Source: an uncultured Gemmatimonadota bacterium (GTDB lineage: Bacteria; Gemmatimonadota; Gemmatimonadetes; Gemmatimonadales; GWC2-71-9). Taken from it: a stretch of DNA of 53,834 nucleotides. The DNA lies in NCBI GenBank assembly GCA_946887295.1, contig CAMPKP010000007.1, forward strand, positions 1 through 53,834, read 5' to 3'. The position numbers and the translations under genes were made by a program. Shown in pieces: positions 1-8,509 of the stretch; position 1 is the stretch's first letter; each line of letters starts with the position of its first letter. The notes under the pieces were generated by a model. That model did no database searches. It was not told the origin of the DNA and saw only the letters and a program-made list of their open reading frames with translations.

Positions 1-2013
1 CGCCCGGTGCGAGAGGGCGATCCCCTTCGGCCGGCCGGTCGAGCCCGACGTGTACATCACGTAGGCCAGATCTCCGGCCCGCACCCCGCTCGGCAGCGGG
101 TCGCTCGGCGCGCGGCCGATCGCCTCACGCTCGACATCCAGGCGGACGAGCGCCGGGACGCTGCCCGGAGGGATGCGCTCGACCTGCACACTGTCGGTGA
201 GGAGCACACTCACCTGCGCATCGGCCAGCATGAAGCGCAGGCGCTCCGGCGGATGGGCCGGGTCGAGCGGCACGTACGTCGCGCCCGCCTTGATGACGGC
301 GAGCATGGCGACCACGAGATCGAGCGAGCGCTCGAGGCAGAGGGCCGCCCGCGTCTCGGGCGCCACGCCCCGGGCGCGGAGATGGTGCGCCAGCCGGTTG
401 GCCCGCGCATCCAGCTCGCGGTAGGTGAGGCGCTCCTGCTCGAAGACCACGGCGGTCGCACTCGGCCTGAGCGCGACCTGGCGGTCGAACAGCTCCCCGA
501 GGGTGGCGTCCCCCGGATAGGCCGTCGCGGTATCGTTCCACTCCACCAGAAGCTGGTGCCGCTCCGGCTCGGTGAGCAGCGGGAGCTCCGAGAGCCGCCG
601 GTCGGGATCGCTGACGATGCCCTCCAGAAGAGCCCGGAAGTGCCCCAGCATCCTCGTGATCGTTCCGGCCTCGAACAGGTCGCTGCAATACTCCACCTCG
701 GCCCGCAGGCTGGCTCCGGCCTCGAAGATCACCAGGGTGAGGTCGAACTTGGCGGTGCCGCTTCCGGGGGACTCGATCCGCAGGGTCAAGCCCGGCAGCT
801 CCAACTTGTGATCCGGAAGGTTCTGCATGGCCAGCGCCACCTGGAAGATCGGCGTCCGGCTCATGTCGCGCTCCGGCCGGAGCTCCTCGACCAGCTGCTC
901 GAAAGGGATGTCGGGATGGTCGTAGGCCCCCAGCGTCACCTTGCGCACCCGCCGAAGCAGCTCGCGGAAGCTGGGGTTCCCCGACAGGTCGGTTCGCAGC
1001 ACCAGCGTGTTCACGAAGAAGCCGATCAGCCCCTCGGTCTCCATCCGGGTGCGCCCCGCGATGGGTGAGCCGACCACGATGTCGTCCTGGCCGCTGTAGC
1101 GGGCGAGCAGGGTCTGGAACGCCGCGAGCACGGTCGCGAACAGCGTGACGCCCTCGCGACGGCTCAAGCCCTGCAGCGCCTGGGTGACGCCCGCCGAAAG
1201 TGAAATCGCCTGCTTCGCTCCACGAGAGCTCTGCACCGGCGGGCGGGGGTAGTCGGTCGGCAGCTCGAGCGCCGCCGGGGCACCCCGAAGCTGCGTCCGC
1301 CAGTAGCCCAGCTCGCGCTCCAGCCGCTCCCCCTGGAGCCGCTCCCGCTGCCAGACCGCGTAGTCGGCGTACTGGATCGGCAGCTCGGGCAGCGACGCGG
1401 GAACTCCGGTGACGAACGCCTCGTAGAAGGCCGTCAGCTCGCGGGAGAGCACGCCCCGGGACCAGCCGTCGCTGATGATGTGATGCATGCTCAGCACGAG
1501 CAGGTGCTCTTCGGCTCCCAGCCGCAGCAGCCGCGGCCGGAAGAGCGGTCCGCGAGCGAGATCGAACGGCCGGCGCGCCTCCTCCGCCACCAGCCGGCGC
1601 GCCTCGGCCTCGCGCTCGGGTTCCGCCAGACCCTGGAGGTCGGTGGTCTCCAGCAGGACGCCGGACGGGGCCGACACCAGCTGCATGGGGATGCCGTCGG
1701 CCGCCACGATGGTGGTGCGCAGTGCCTCGTGCCGCGCCACGATGGCGTCGAGCGTGCGCTGCAGCACCGCCAGGTCGAGCACGCCGGTCATGCGGACCAG
1801 CCGGGACATGTTGTGAAGCGGAGTGCCCGGGTAGAACTGCTCCAGGAACCAGAGTCGCTGCTGGGCGAAGGAGAGCGGGGCCGGGCCGCCGTCGGCGCGC
1901 CGCGGGATCCCGGGCGCGCCGGGCTGGGCGCGCCGCCGGATCAGGCTGCGCTCGAGCTCCGCCCGCTCGGCCAGGGAGAGGCCGGCGATCCGACGGGTGA
2001 CCTCCTCCGTCAC
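1..2013 (-). CDS. Nonribosomal peptide synthetase, condensation plus adenylation domains (3' end outside window)
   Basis: Third elongation module of the assembly line, cut by the left edge after about 670 residues. A short N-terminal linker leads into a condensation domain whose start carries the PLSFAQQRLWF motif (about residues 46-56). The catalytic motif HHIISDG is complete at 177-183, so it should catalyse peptide-bond formation. An adenylation domain follows from about residue 480 and reaches the YTSGSTGRPKG phosphate-binding loop just before the edge, so substrate-code residues and carrier domain are not visible. The start is GTG at 2013; it overlaps the TGA of the upstream gene (GTGA), which implies translational coupling. 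Its C domain resembles those of the two preceding genes, as expected for one operon. The C-A call is firm; the rest of the protein is unknown. Confidence 0.93.
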   Translation of the reverse strand, partial: MTEEVTRRIAGLSLAERAELERSLIRRRAQPGAPGIPRRADGGPAPLSFAQQRLWFLEQFYPGTPLHNMSRLVRMTGVLDLAVLQRTLDAIVARHEALRTTIVAADGIPMQLVSAPSGVLLETTDLQGLAEPEREAEARRLVAEEARRPFDLARGPLFRPRLLRLGAEEHLLVLSMHHIISDGWSRGVLSRELTAFYEAFVTGVPASLPELPIQYADYAVWQRERLQGERLERELGYWRTQLRGAPAALELPTDYPRPPVQSSRGAKQAISLSAGVTQALQGLSRREGVTLFATVLAAFQTLLARYSGQDDIVVGSPIAGRTRMETEGLIGFFVNTLVLRTDLSGNPSFRELLRRVRKVTLGAYDHPDIPFEQLVEELRPERDMSRTPIFQVALAMQNLPDHKLELPGLTLRIESPGSGTAKFDLTLVIFEAGASLRAEVEYCSDLFEAGTITRMLGHFRALLEGIVSDPDRRLSELPLLTEPERHQLLVEWNDTATAYPGDATLGELFDRQVALRPSATAVVFEQERLTYRELDARANRLAHHLRARGVAPETRAALCLERSLDLVVAMLAVIKAGATYVPLDPAHPPERLRFMLADAQVSVLLTDSVQVERIPPGSVPALVRLDVEREAIGRAPSDPLPSGVRAGDLAYVMYTSGSTGRPKGIALSHRA

Positions 2014-5000
2014 TCGAGCCCTCCGATCAGCCGGCGCGATGGTGCCGGTCGCCGGGGCTCCGACGAGTTCTGCGAGCACGCGCCGGCGATGATCGTGGCG
2101 AGGCCGGCCACCGTCGGCGCTTCGAAAAGGCTGCGCAGCGGCAGCTCCACACCGTACGCCGTTCGCAGCCTCGCCACGATGCGCGTGGCCAGCAGGGAAT
2201 GTCCCCCGAGAGCGAAGAAGTCGTCGTGGACGCCCACGTGCGCGACCCCGAGGACCTCGGCCCACATCCCGGCCACCGCCTCCTCCAGCGGTGTGCGGGG
2301 AAGCGCATCATCGCGCTCCTCGAGTCCGGTCACCGTGTCCGGCGCCGGCAGGCGGTCGAGGTCGAGCTTGCCGTTCGGGGTGAGGGGCAGACTTTCCACC
2401 AGGACGAAAGCCGAAGGGACCAGAGGTCCCGGCAGCCGTTCCGCGAGGTAAGCACGGAGCGCGGCGCCGCCGACCTCACCCTGCCCCGGCACGACATAGG
2501 CCACCAACGCCATGGGCTGGCCGCCGAGCGGCCTCCCGATCACCGCACATGCCCGTACCTGTGGATGCCGGGAGAGCACGGCGGTGACCTCCTCCGGCTC
2601 GATGCGCACGCCGCGGATCTTGACCTGACGATCCAGCCGCCCGAGCACCGTCAGCGTGCCGTCGGGACGGAGGCGGCCCAGATCCCCGGTGCGGTAGAGC
2701 AGGTCGCCCGGCTCGCCGGAGAACGGGTTCGGAGCGAAGCGCTTTCGCTGCTCCTCGGCGGCGTTGACGTAGCCGCGGGTCATGAACGGCGTGCGCAGGA
2801 CGATCTCCCCCTGCTCGTTCACGCCGCACAGCCGGCTCCCGTCCGAGAGCACCAGGGCCTGGCTGTGTGGCAGCGGTCCGCCGACCGGCTGGACGCCCGG
2901 GAGCGGATCCCGAGGCACCGGGTACCAGCACTTCACCATCGTGGTCTCGGTGGGCCCGTAGAGATTCACCAGGCCGCACTCGCCGCCGACCACTCCACGC
3001 CACCGCCCGATCAGCTCGGCGGTGAGCGGCTCGCCGGCGAGGAAGACCCATCGCATCGAGGGCAGCGACACCCCGCGGGGCGCGTGCTCCAGCCATGCGT
3101 GGGCCAGCGACGGCACCGCATGCAGCACGGTGATCTTCTCCGACGCGAGCCAGGCAATCACCCGGTCGGGGGACAGGTCCCGCGGCGGGAGGCAAAGGGT
3201 CGCGCCGCTCCAGAGCGGCAGGAACACATCCCGCAGCATGACGTCGAACGAGATGTTGGTGAGCTGCCCGCAGCGATCCCCCGGACCGATGCCGAAGGTG
3301 CCGCGCTGCCAGTCGAGAAAATGCCCGATGCCCTGATGGATCCCCAGCACGCCTTTGGGCTTCCCGGTGGTGCCCGAGGTGAAGAAGATGTAGGCCGGGT
3401 CCTCGGGAGCCGGGGGCGCCGGCCGTCCTGGGGCGGGGCCGCCGGCAGCGGTCGCTTGGCCGGTCCGCTCATCGACGGGAACCACGATCACGGTGCCCTG
3501 CTCCGCCGCCCAGGCCCCCTCGGTGGGGCCGCTCCCGACCAGCAACAGATGGCGTGCTCCGCTCTCCCGGAGCATGGTCTGCTTGCGCTTGTCCGGCAGA
3601 TCGGAGGCGATCGGTACCATCACGCCGCGCGAGGACAGCACGGCGAGCAATGCGGTGACCAGACCGAAGCAGCTCGGACCGGATACGGCGACCACGGTCC
3701 CGCCGCTCACTCCCCCCGCCCGCAGGGCACCCGTGAGGACCTCGACCGCCTCCCGGAGCTCACGGTATGTCCAGGTGCGGTCTCCCTGACGAATCGCGGC
3801 GCGCTCGGGCGCCTCTCGCGCCACGCGCGCGACTTCTTCCGTCACCACCGCGTACCGGGGGGCGGGAAGTGCGGCGGCCGGATCCGGAATCAGCGGCCGG
3901 GCGCGCGGCGTCAGGAGCGAGTAGCTCTCGACCGGGCTCTCGGGCGATGCGACGGCCTGCTCCAGCAGCGACCGGTACTGCTCCAGGAGATGGGCCATCG
4001 TCTCCTCGGAGAACAGGTCCTCGCTGTACTTGCAGAAGCAGCAGAGCTCGCCGCCCGCCTCCTGCACCCGCACCGTGAGGTCGAACTTGGCGGAGAACTG
4101 GAAGTGTCCGAACTCGACGATCTCGAGTCCCGGGAGGCGGAGGTCGCCGCGTCCCGTGTTCTCCACCTGGAACAGCACCTGGAACAGCGGGTTGTAGTTG
4201 AGGCTCCGCTCGGGCTGCAGCTCCTCCACCAGGCGCTCGAAGGGAAGCTCCTGGTTGCCGTATGCCTCGAGCGCCGTCTCCCGGACCCGCGCGATGAGCT
4301 CGCGGAAGGTGGGATTCCCGGCGACGCTGGTCCGCAGGAGGAGGGTATTGACGAAGAACCCGATCAGGCCCTCGAGCTCGACGTGGGTCCGGCCGGCGAT
4401 CGGTGCGCCCACCACGATGTCGTTTTGCCCGCTCCAGCGCGCGAGAAGCAGCTGGAACGCGGCGAGCATCGTCATGAAGAGGGTCCCGCCCTCCCGGCGA
4501 CTCAGCGCCACGAGGTCGGCGCGCAGCCTGGGCGGGATGGTGAGGATCGCCTGCGCTCCGCGGTAGCTCGATGTTGCGGGCCGCGGCCGGTCGCCGGGAA
4601 GCTCCAGCAGCGGCGGAGCACCCTGGAGCTGCCGTTTCCAGTACGCCAGCTGCCGCTGCCAGAGATCGCTCTCCATCCGCCGGCGCTGCCACACGCTGAA
4701 GTCGGCGTACTGGATCGGCAGCTCGGGAAGCTGCACGGGCTTTCCGGTGGCGAATCCGTGGTAGAGCGCGCTCAGCTCGCGCTGCAGCACGCCGAGCGAC
4801 CAGGCATCGCTGGCGACGTGGTGCAGGGCGAGCAGCAGCACGTGCTCGTGATCGGTCATCCGCACCAGCCGGCCGCGGAGGAGGGGATCCCGGGCGAGAT
4901 CGAAGGGAGCCCCGGCTTCGTTCGTGGCGAGCAGCCCGGCCTCGGCCTCCCGCTCCTCCCGGCGCAGGGCGCTCAGGTCGGTGACCGGCAGCGGGAAGTC

Positions 5001-5351
5001 GGCACCCGGCTGGATCACCTGCACCGGGCCGTCGTCGCCGTCCGCGAACGTCGTCCGCAGGGCCTCGTGCCGGTGCATGATGGTCTCGAGGGCCCGGCGC
5101 AGGGCCTCGGTGTCGAGCTCGCCGATGAGCCGATTGGCCCGGAGAATGTTGTATGCCGGACTGTCCGGCTCCAGTCGCTGCAGAAACCAGAGCCGCTGCT
5201 GGGCGAAGGAGAGCGGGGCCGGGCCCGGCTCCGCTCTGCGCGGAACATGAGGAGCCTCGGCGCCCTGGGAGCTGCGCCGCAGCGTGCTGAGCGCGAGCAG
5301 GGCGCGCTGCTCCAGTGTCATCGCGGCGGTCGTGCCCGGAGCGTCGCTCAT
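2010..5351 (-). CDS. Nonribosomal peptide synthetase module C-A-T, substrate unknown
   Basis: A complete 1113-residue elongation module: condensation domain about residues 45-470, adenylation domain about 500-1010, carrier domain about 1025-1090. The carrier site is in ALGGHSLLAT with the phosphopantetheine serine near residue 1052. Adenylation motifs seen are FFTSGTTGKPKG, NLYGPTETT, YRTGDLG and PLTPNGKLD. The condensation motif reads HHVASDA at 177-183, with Ala replacing the usual final Gly; the two His and the Asp are kept. Aligning by eye to PheA positions gives specificity residues D-V-R-H-F-A-L-M-V-K, which I do not recognise. ATG at 5351 was chosen because it overlaps the previous gene's TGA (ATGA), while longer frame extensions translate unrelated shadow sequence. 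No epimerase, methyltransferase or thioesterase domain is present. Confidence 0.93.
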   Translation of the reverse strand: MSDAPGTTAAMTLEQRALLALSTLRRSSQGAEAPHVPRRAEPGPAPLSFAQQRLWFLQRLEPDSPAYNILRANRLIGELDTEALRRALETIMHRHEALRTTFADGDDGPVQVIQPGADFPLPVTDLSALRREEREAEAGLLATNEAGAPFDLARDPLLRGRLVRMTDHEHVLLLALHHVASDAWSLGVLQRELSALYHGFATGKPVQLPELPIQYADFSVWQRRRMESDLWQRQLAYWKRQLQGAPPLLELPGDRPRPATSSYRGAQAILTIPPRLRADLVALSRREGGTLFMTMLAAFQLLLARWSGQNDIVVGAPIAGRTHVELEGLIGFFVNTLLLRTSVAGNPTFRELIARVRETALEAYGNQELPFERLVEELQPERSLNYNPLFQVLFQVENTGRGDLRLPGLEIVEFGHFQFSAKFDLTVRVQEAGGELCCFCKYSEDLFSEETMAHLLEQYRSLLEQAVASPESPVESYSLLTPRARPLIPDPAAALPAPRYAVVTEEVARVAREAPERAAIRQGDRTWTYRELREAVEVLTGALRAGGVSGGTVVAVSGPSCFGLVTALLAVLSSRGVMVPIASDLPDKRKQTMLRESGARHLLLVGSGPTEGAWAAEQGTVIVVPVDERTGQATAAGGPAPGRPAPPAPEDPAYIFFTSGTTGKPKGVLGIHQGIGHFLDWQRGTFGIGPGDRCGQLTNISFDVMLRDVFLPLWSGATLCLPPRDLSPDRVIAWLASEKITVLHAVPSLAHAWLEHAPRGVSLPSMRWVFLAGEPLTAELIGRWRGVVGGECGLVNLYGPTETTMVKCWYPVPRDPLPGVQPVGGPLPHSQALVLSDGSRLCGVNEQGEIVLRTPFMTRGYVNAAEEQRKRFAPNPFSGEPGDLLYRTGDLGRLRPDGTLTVLGRLDRQVKIRGVRIEPEEVTAVLSRHPQVRACAVIGRPLGGQPMALVAYVVPGQGEVGGAALRAYLAERLPGPLVPSAFVLVESLPLTPNGKLDLDRLPAPDTVTGLEERDDALPRTPLEEAVAGMWAEVLGVAHVGVHDDFFALGGHSLLATRIVARLRTAYGVELPLRSLFEAPTVAGLATIIAGACSQNSSEPRRPAPSRRLIGGLE

Positions 5352-8300
5352 CCGCTGAGCTCCTCCGACGATTCCATCGCCACGATGCGCTCGGCCAGCC
5401 CGGCGACGGTCGGCGCCTCGAAGAGGAGCCGGAGCGGCACCTCGATTCCCAGCGCCGCCTCGATCCGGGCGATGACCCGCGTCGCCAGCAGGGAGTGTCC
5501 GCCAAGGGCGAAGAAGTCGTCCCGGGCTCCGATTCGCTCCACCCCCAGCACCTCGGCGCAGATGCCCGCGAGCACCTCCTCCACGGCACTCTGGGGTGCC
5601 ACGTAGTCGGAAGCCGACGCGGAGCTCTGGCGATCGGGCAGAGGCAGCGCCGCCCGGTCCAGCTTGCCGTTCGAGGTTCGCGGCAGCGCGTCCAGCAACA
5701 CGAAGGCCGACGGGATCATGTACTCCGGCAGCGTCCGCCGCAGATGGCCTCGCAGGTCGCTGATCGCGGGCGCCTCCCCGGGAGCCGGCACCAGATACGC
5801 GACCAATCGATTGTCGCCGGTGCCGTCCGCGACCGCCAGCACTGCCACCTGCCGCACAGCCGCATGCCGCGCCAGCGTCGCCTCGATCTCTCCCAGCTCG
5901 ATGCGGAAGCCTCTCAACTTGACCTGATGGTCGGTGCGTCCCAGGAAATCCAGCGCGCCGCCCTCCCTCCGACGCATCAGGTCGCCCGTCCGGTACATTC
6001 GCGCACCGGGCATCTCGCTGAAGGGGTCCGGTAGAAAGCGCTCGGCCGTGAGCCCTGGACGCCTGGCATAGCCGCGCGCCAGCCCCGCGCCACCGATGTA
6101 CAGCTCGCCGGGCACTCCGATCGGGACCGGCTCCAGCTGCCGATCGAGCAGATAGAGGCGGGTGTTGGCTACCCGATTGTGAAGCAACGGCGGGTCGCCC
6201 GCGTGCAGCTCGGCGGCGGCCGAATAGATGGTGGTCTCGGTCGGGCCGTACAGGTTCCACAGCCGGACACCTCGGGCGAGAAGCTCCTGCGCGAGGCTCG
6301 GCGGCAGGGCCTCACCACCGCTGAGAGCCTTGAGGCCGGGCTTCCCCGACCAACCGGAGTCCACCAGCATGCGCCACGTCGTCGGGGTGGCCTGGAGGAC
6401 CGTCGCCCGGGTGCGGACCAGCGCGGCCGACAGCAGACGCCCGTCCATGGCGGTCTCGCGCGCCGCGATGACGACTCGTCCCCCCACGGTCAGCGGGAGC
6501 AGCAGCTCGAGCGTCGCGATGTCGAACGTCAGCGCGCTCACCGAGAGCAGCGTATCCCCGGGGCCGACCCCGGGGTCTTCCCGCACCGAGGCCAGGACGT
6601 TCACCAGCGCGCGGTGGATGACCTGTACGCCCTTGGGACCTCCGGTCGAGCCCGAGGTGTAGATCACGTACGCCAGATGCTCGCCGGTCACTCCGCTCGG
6701 GAGCGCCGCGTCGGCCTCGGGAACCGGCCAGCGATCCTCGTCATCCATGCAGATGAATGCGGCGGTGCCGCGCGGCAGGTTCGCCAGCCATTCCCGCTGG
6801 GTCACCACCACCGGTGCCGCGGCGTCGGACAGCATGAGCTCGAGCCGCTGCGGCGGGTACGCCGGATCGAGCGGCAGGTAGGCCCCGCCCGCCTTCAGGA
6901 TCGCCAGGAGCCCGACCAGCAGCTCCGACGATCGCTCCACGCAGAGTCCCACCGGGACCTCCGGACCCACGCCGCGAGCCCGCAGGAGCCGCGCGAGGCG
7001 CTCGGCCCGGCGATTCAGCTCACGATAGCTCAGGTCCTCGTGCTCGAACGTCGCGGCCACGGCGTCCGGCGTCCGTGCGGCCTGGGCCTCGAACAACCCG
7101 TGCGCGGTGGCCCCGGCCGGGAGCTCGACAGCGGTGGCGTTCCATTGCACCAGCGCATGATGCCGCTCAGTCTCGGTCAGCACCGGCAGGCGGGAGAGTC
7201 GCCGGTCGGGATCGCCGACCACGCTTCGGAGCAGGGTTTGAAAATGGCCCAGCATGCGGACGATCGTGCCCTGGTCGAACAGGCCGGTATTGTATTCCAC
7301 CAGGGCGTGCAGACCTCCCGGCTCGTCGCGCAGGTAGAGCATCAGATCGAAGCGGGAGATCCCCCGCTCGAGCGCCACGGGAGAAACCTCGAGGCCCGGG
7401 AATGCTGGCAGAGTCGCCGGGGCGTTCTGCAGGGTGAACATCACCTGGAACAGCGCCGAATGGCTGAGACTGCGCTCCGGCCTGAGCTCCTCGACCAGCC
7501 GCTCGAAGGGCAGCTCCTGGTGGTCGTACGCGCCGAAGGCGGTCTCGCGTACCCGCCCGAGCAGCTCGCGGAAGGTCGGGTCACCCGAGAGATCGGTCCG
7601 CAGGGCCAGCGTATTCACGAAGAACCCGATCAGCCCCTCGGTCTCCGTCCGGGTGCGCCCCGCGATGGGCGAGCCGACCACGATGTCGTCCTGGCCGGAG
7701 TACCGCCCCAGCAGGGCCTGGAAAGCCGCGAGCAGCACCATGAACAGCGTGGCTCCCTCGCCTCGGCTCAGCGCCTGCAGACCCAGGCTCAGCTCCCGAG
7801 GCATGAGGAGGTCCTGCCTCGCTCCATGGAACGTCTGCACCGGTGGCCGCGGCCGGTCGGTGGGCAGCTCGAGGACCGGCGGGGCATCGTCGAGCCGGCC
7901 GCGCCAGTAGGCCAGCTCGCGCGCCAGCCGCTCGCCCTTCAGCCATCCCCGTTGCCACAGGGCGTAGTCGGCGTACTGGATCGGCAGATCCGGGAGCGCC
8001 GCGGAGGCGCCGCTCAGCTCTGCCTCGTAGAGCGCCGCCAGCTCCCGGTACAGCACGCCCATCGACCACTCGTCGCTCACGATGTGATGCAGGGTGAGGA
8101 TCAGGATGTGCTCGTCGGGCTCCAGCCTGACCACTCGCGCACGGAACAGCGGAGGCCGGGTGAGGTCGAACGGCCGGCGGATCTCCTCCTCGGCCAGGAG
8201 CCGCGCCTGGCTGGCGCGCTCGCCGCCGGGAAACCCGGTGAGATCGGCAAGCGGCAGCGGCAGCCGTACGATCGGGGCGACGGTCTGGACCGGCAGACCG

Positions 8301-8509
8301 TCGACTGCGCTGAAGCCGGTCCGCAGCGAGTCGTGTCGCGCGACCAGCGCGTCCAGGCTCCGCCGCAGCGCCGCGGTGTCGAGCGGTCCTTTGAGGCGCA
8401 CGGCCCGGGCGCTGTTGTACACGTGGGTGCCCGGTTCCAGCTGCTCGATGAACCAGAGGCGCTGCTGCGCGAAGGAGAGCGGGACCGGCCGCGCCGCCAG
8501 GGCCGTCAT
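5348..8509 (-). CDS. Nonribosomal peptide synthetase module C-A-T, predicted glycine-activating
   Basis: A complete 1053-residue module and probably the first elongation step after the starter protein. The condensation domain covers about residues 8-430, beginning PLSFAQQRLWF. Its catalytic motif is HHIVSDE at 141-147, with Glu where Gly is usual. The adenylation domain (about 465-970) has YTSGSTGGPKG, NLYGPTETT and a late SNGKLD motif. Residues aligned by eye to the PheA pocket are D-I-L-Q-L-G-L-I-Y-K, one change from the published glycine code DILQLGLIWK, so glycine is the likely substrate. The carrier domain ends the protein with ALGGHSLLAT (Ser near 1006). The start ATG at 8509 overlaps the upstream TGA. 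Domain assignment is firm; the substrate is a prediction. Confidence 0.93.
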   Translation of the reverse strand: MTALAARPVPLSFAQQRLWFIEQLEPGTHVYNSARAVRLKGPLDTAALRRSLDALVARHDSLRTGFSAVDGLPVQTVAPIVRLPLPLADLTGFPGGERASQARLLAEEEIRRPFDLTRPPLFRARVVRLEPDEHILILTLHHIVSDEWSMGVLYRELAALYEAELSGASAALPDLPIQYADYALWQRGWLKGERLARELAYWRGRLDDAPPVLELPTDRPRPPVQTFHGARQDLLMPRELSLGLQALSRGEGATLFMVLLAAFQALLGRYSGQDDIVVGSPIAGRTRTETEGLIGFFVNTLALRTDLSGDPTFRELLGRVRETAFGAYDHQELPFERLVEELRPERSLSHSALFQVMFTLQNAPATLPAFPGLEVSPVALERGISRFDLMLYLRDEPGGLHALVEYNTGLFDQGTIVRMLGHFQTLLRSVVGDPDRRLSRLPVLTETERHHALVQWNATAVELPAGATAHGLFEAQAARTPDAVAATFEHEDLSYRELNRRAERLARLLRARGVGPEVPVGLCVERSSELLVGLLAILKAGGAYLPLDPAYPPQRLELMLSDAAAPVVVTQREWLANLPRGTAAFICMDDEDRWPVPEADAALPSGVTGEHLAYVIYTSGSTGGPKGVQVIHRALVNVLASVREDPGVGPGDTLLSVSALTFDIATLELLLPLTVGGRVVIAARETAMDGRLLSAALVRTRATVLQATPTTWRMLVDSGWSGKPGLKALSGGEALPPSLAQELLARGVRLWNLYGPTETTIYSAAAELHAGDPPLLHNRVANTRLYLLDRQLEPVPIGVPGELYIGGAGLARGYARRPGLTAERFLPDPFSEMPGARMYRTGDLMRRREGGALDFLGRTDHQVKLRGFRIELGEIEATLARHAAVRQVAVLAVADGTGDNRLVAYLVPAPGEAPAISDLRGHLRRTLPEYMIPSAFVLLDALPRTSNGKLDRAALPLPDRQSSASASDYVAPQSAVEEVLAGICAEVLGVERIGARDDFFALGGHSLLATRVIARIEAALGIEVPLRLLFEAPTVAGLAERIVAMESSEELSG

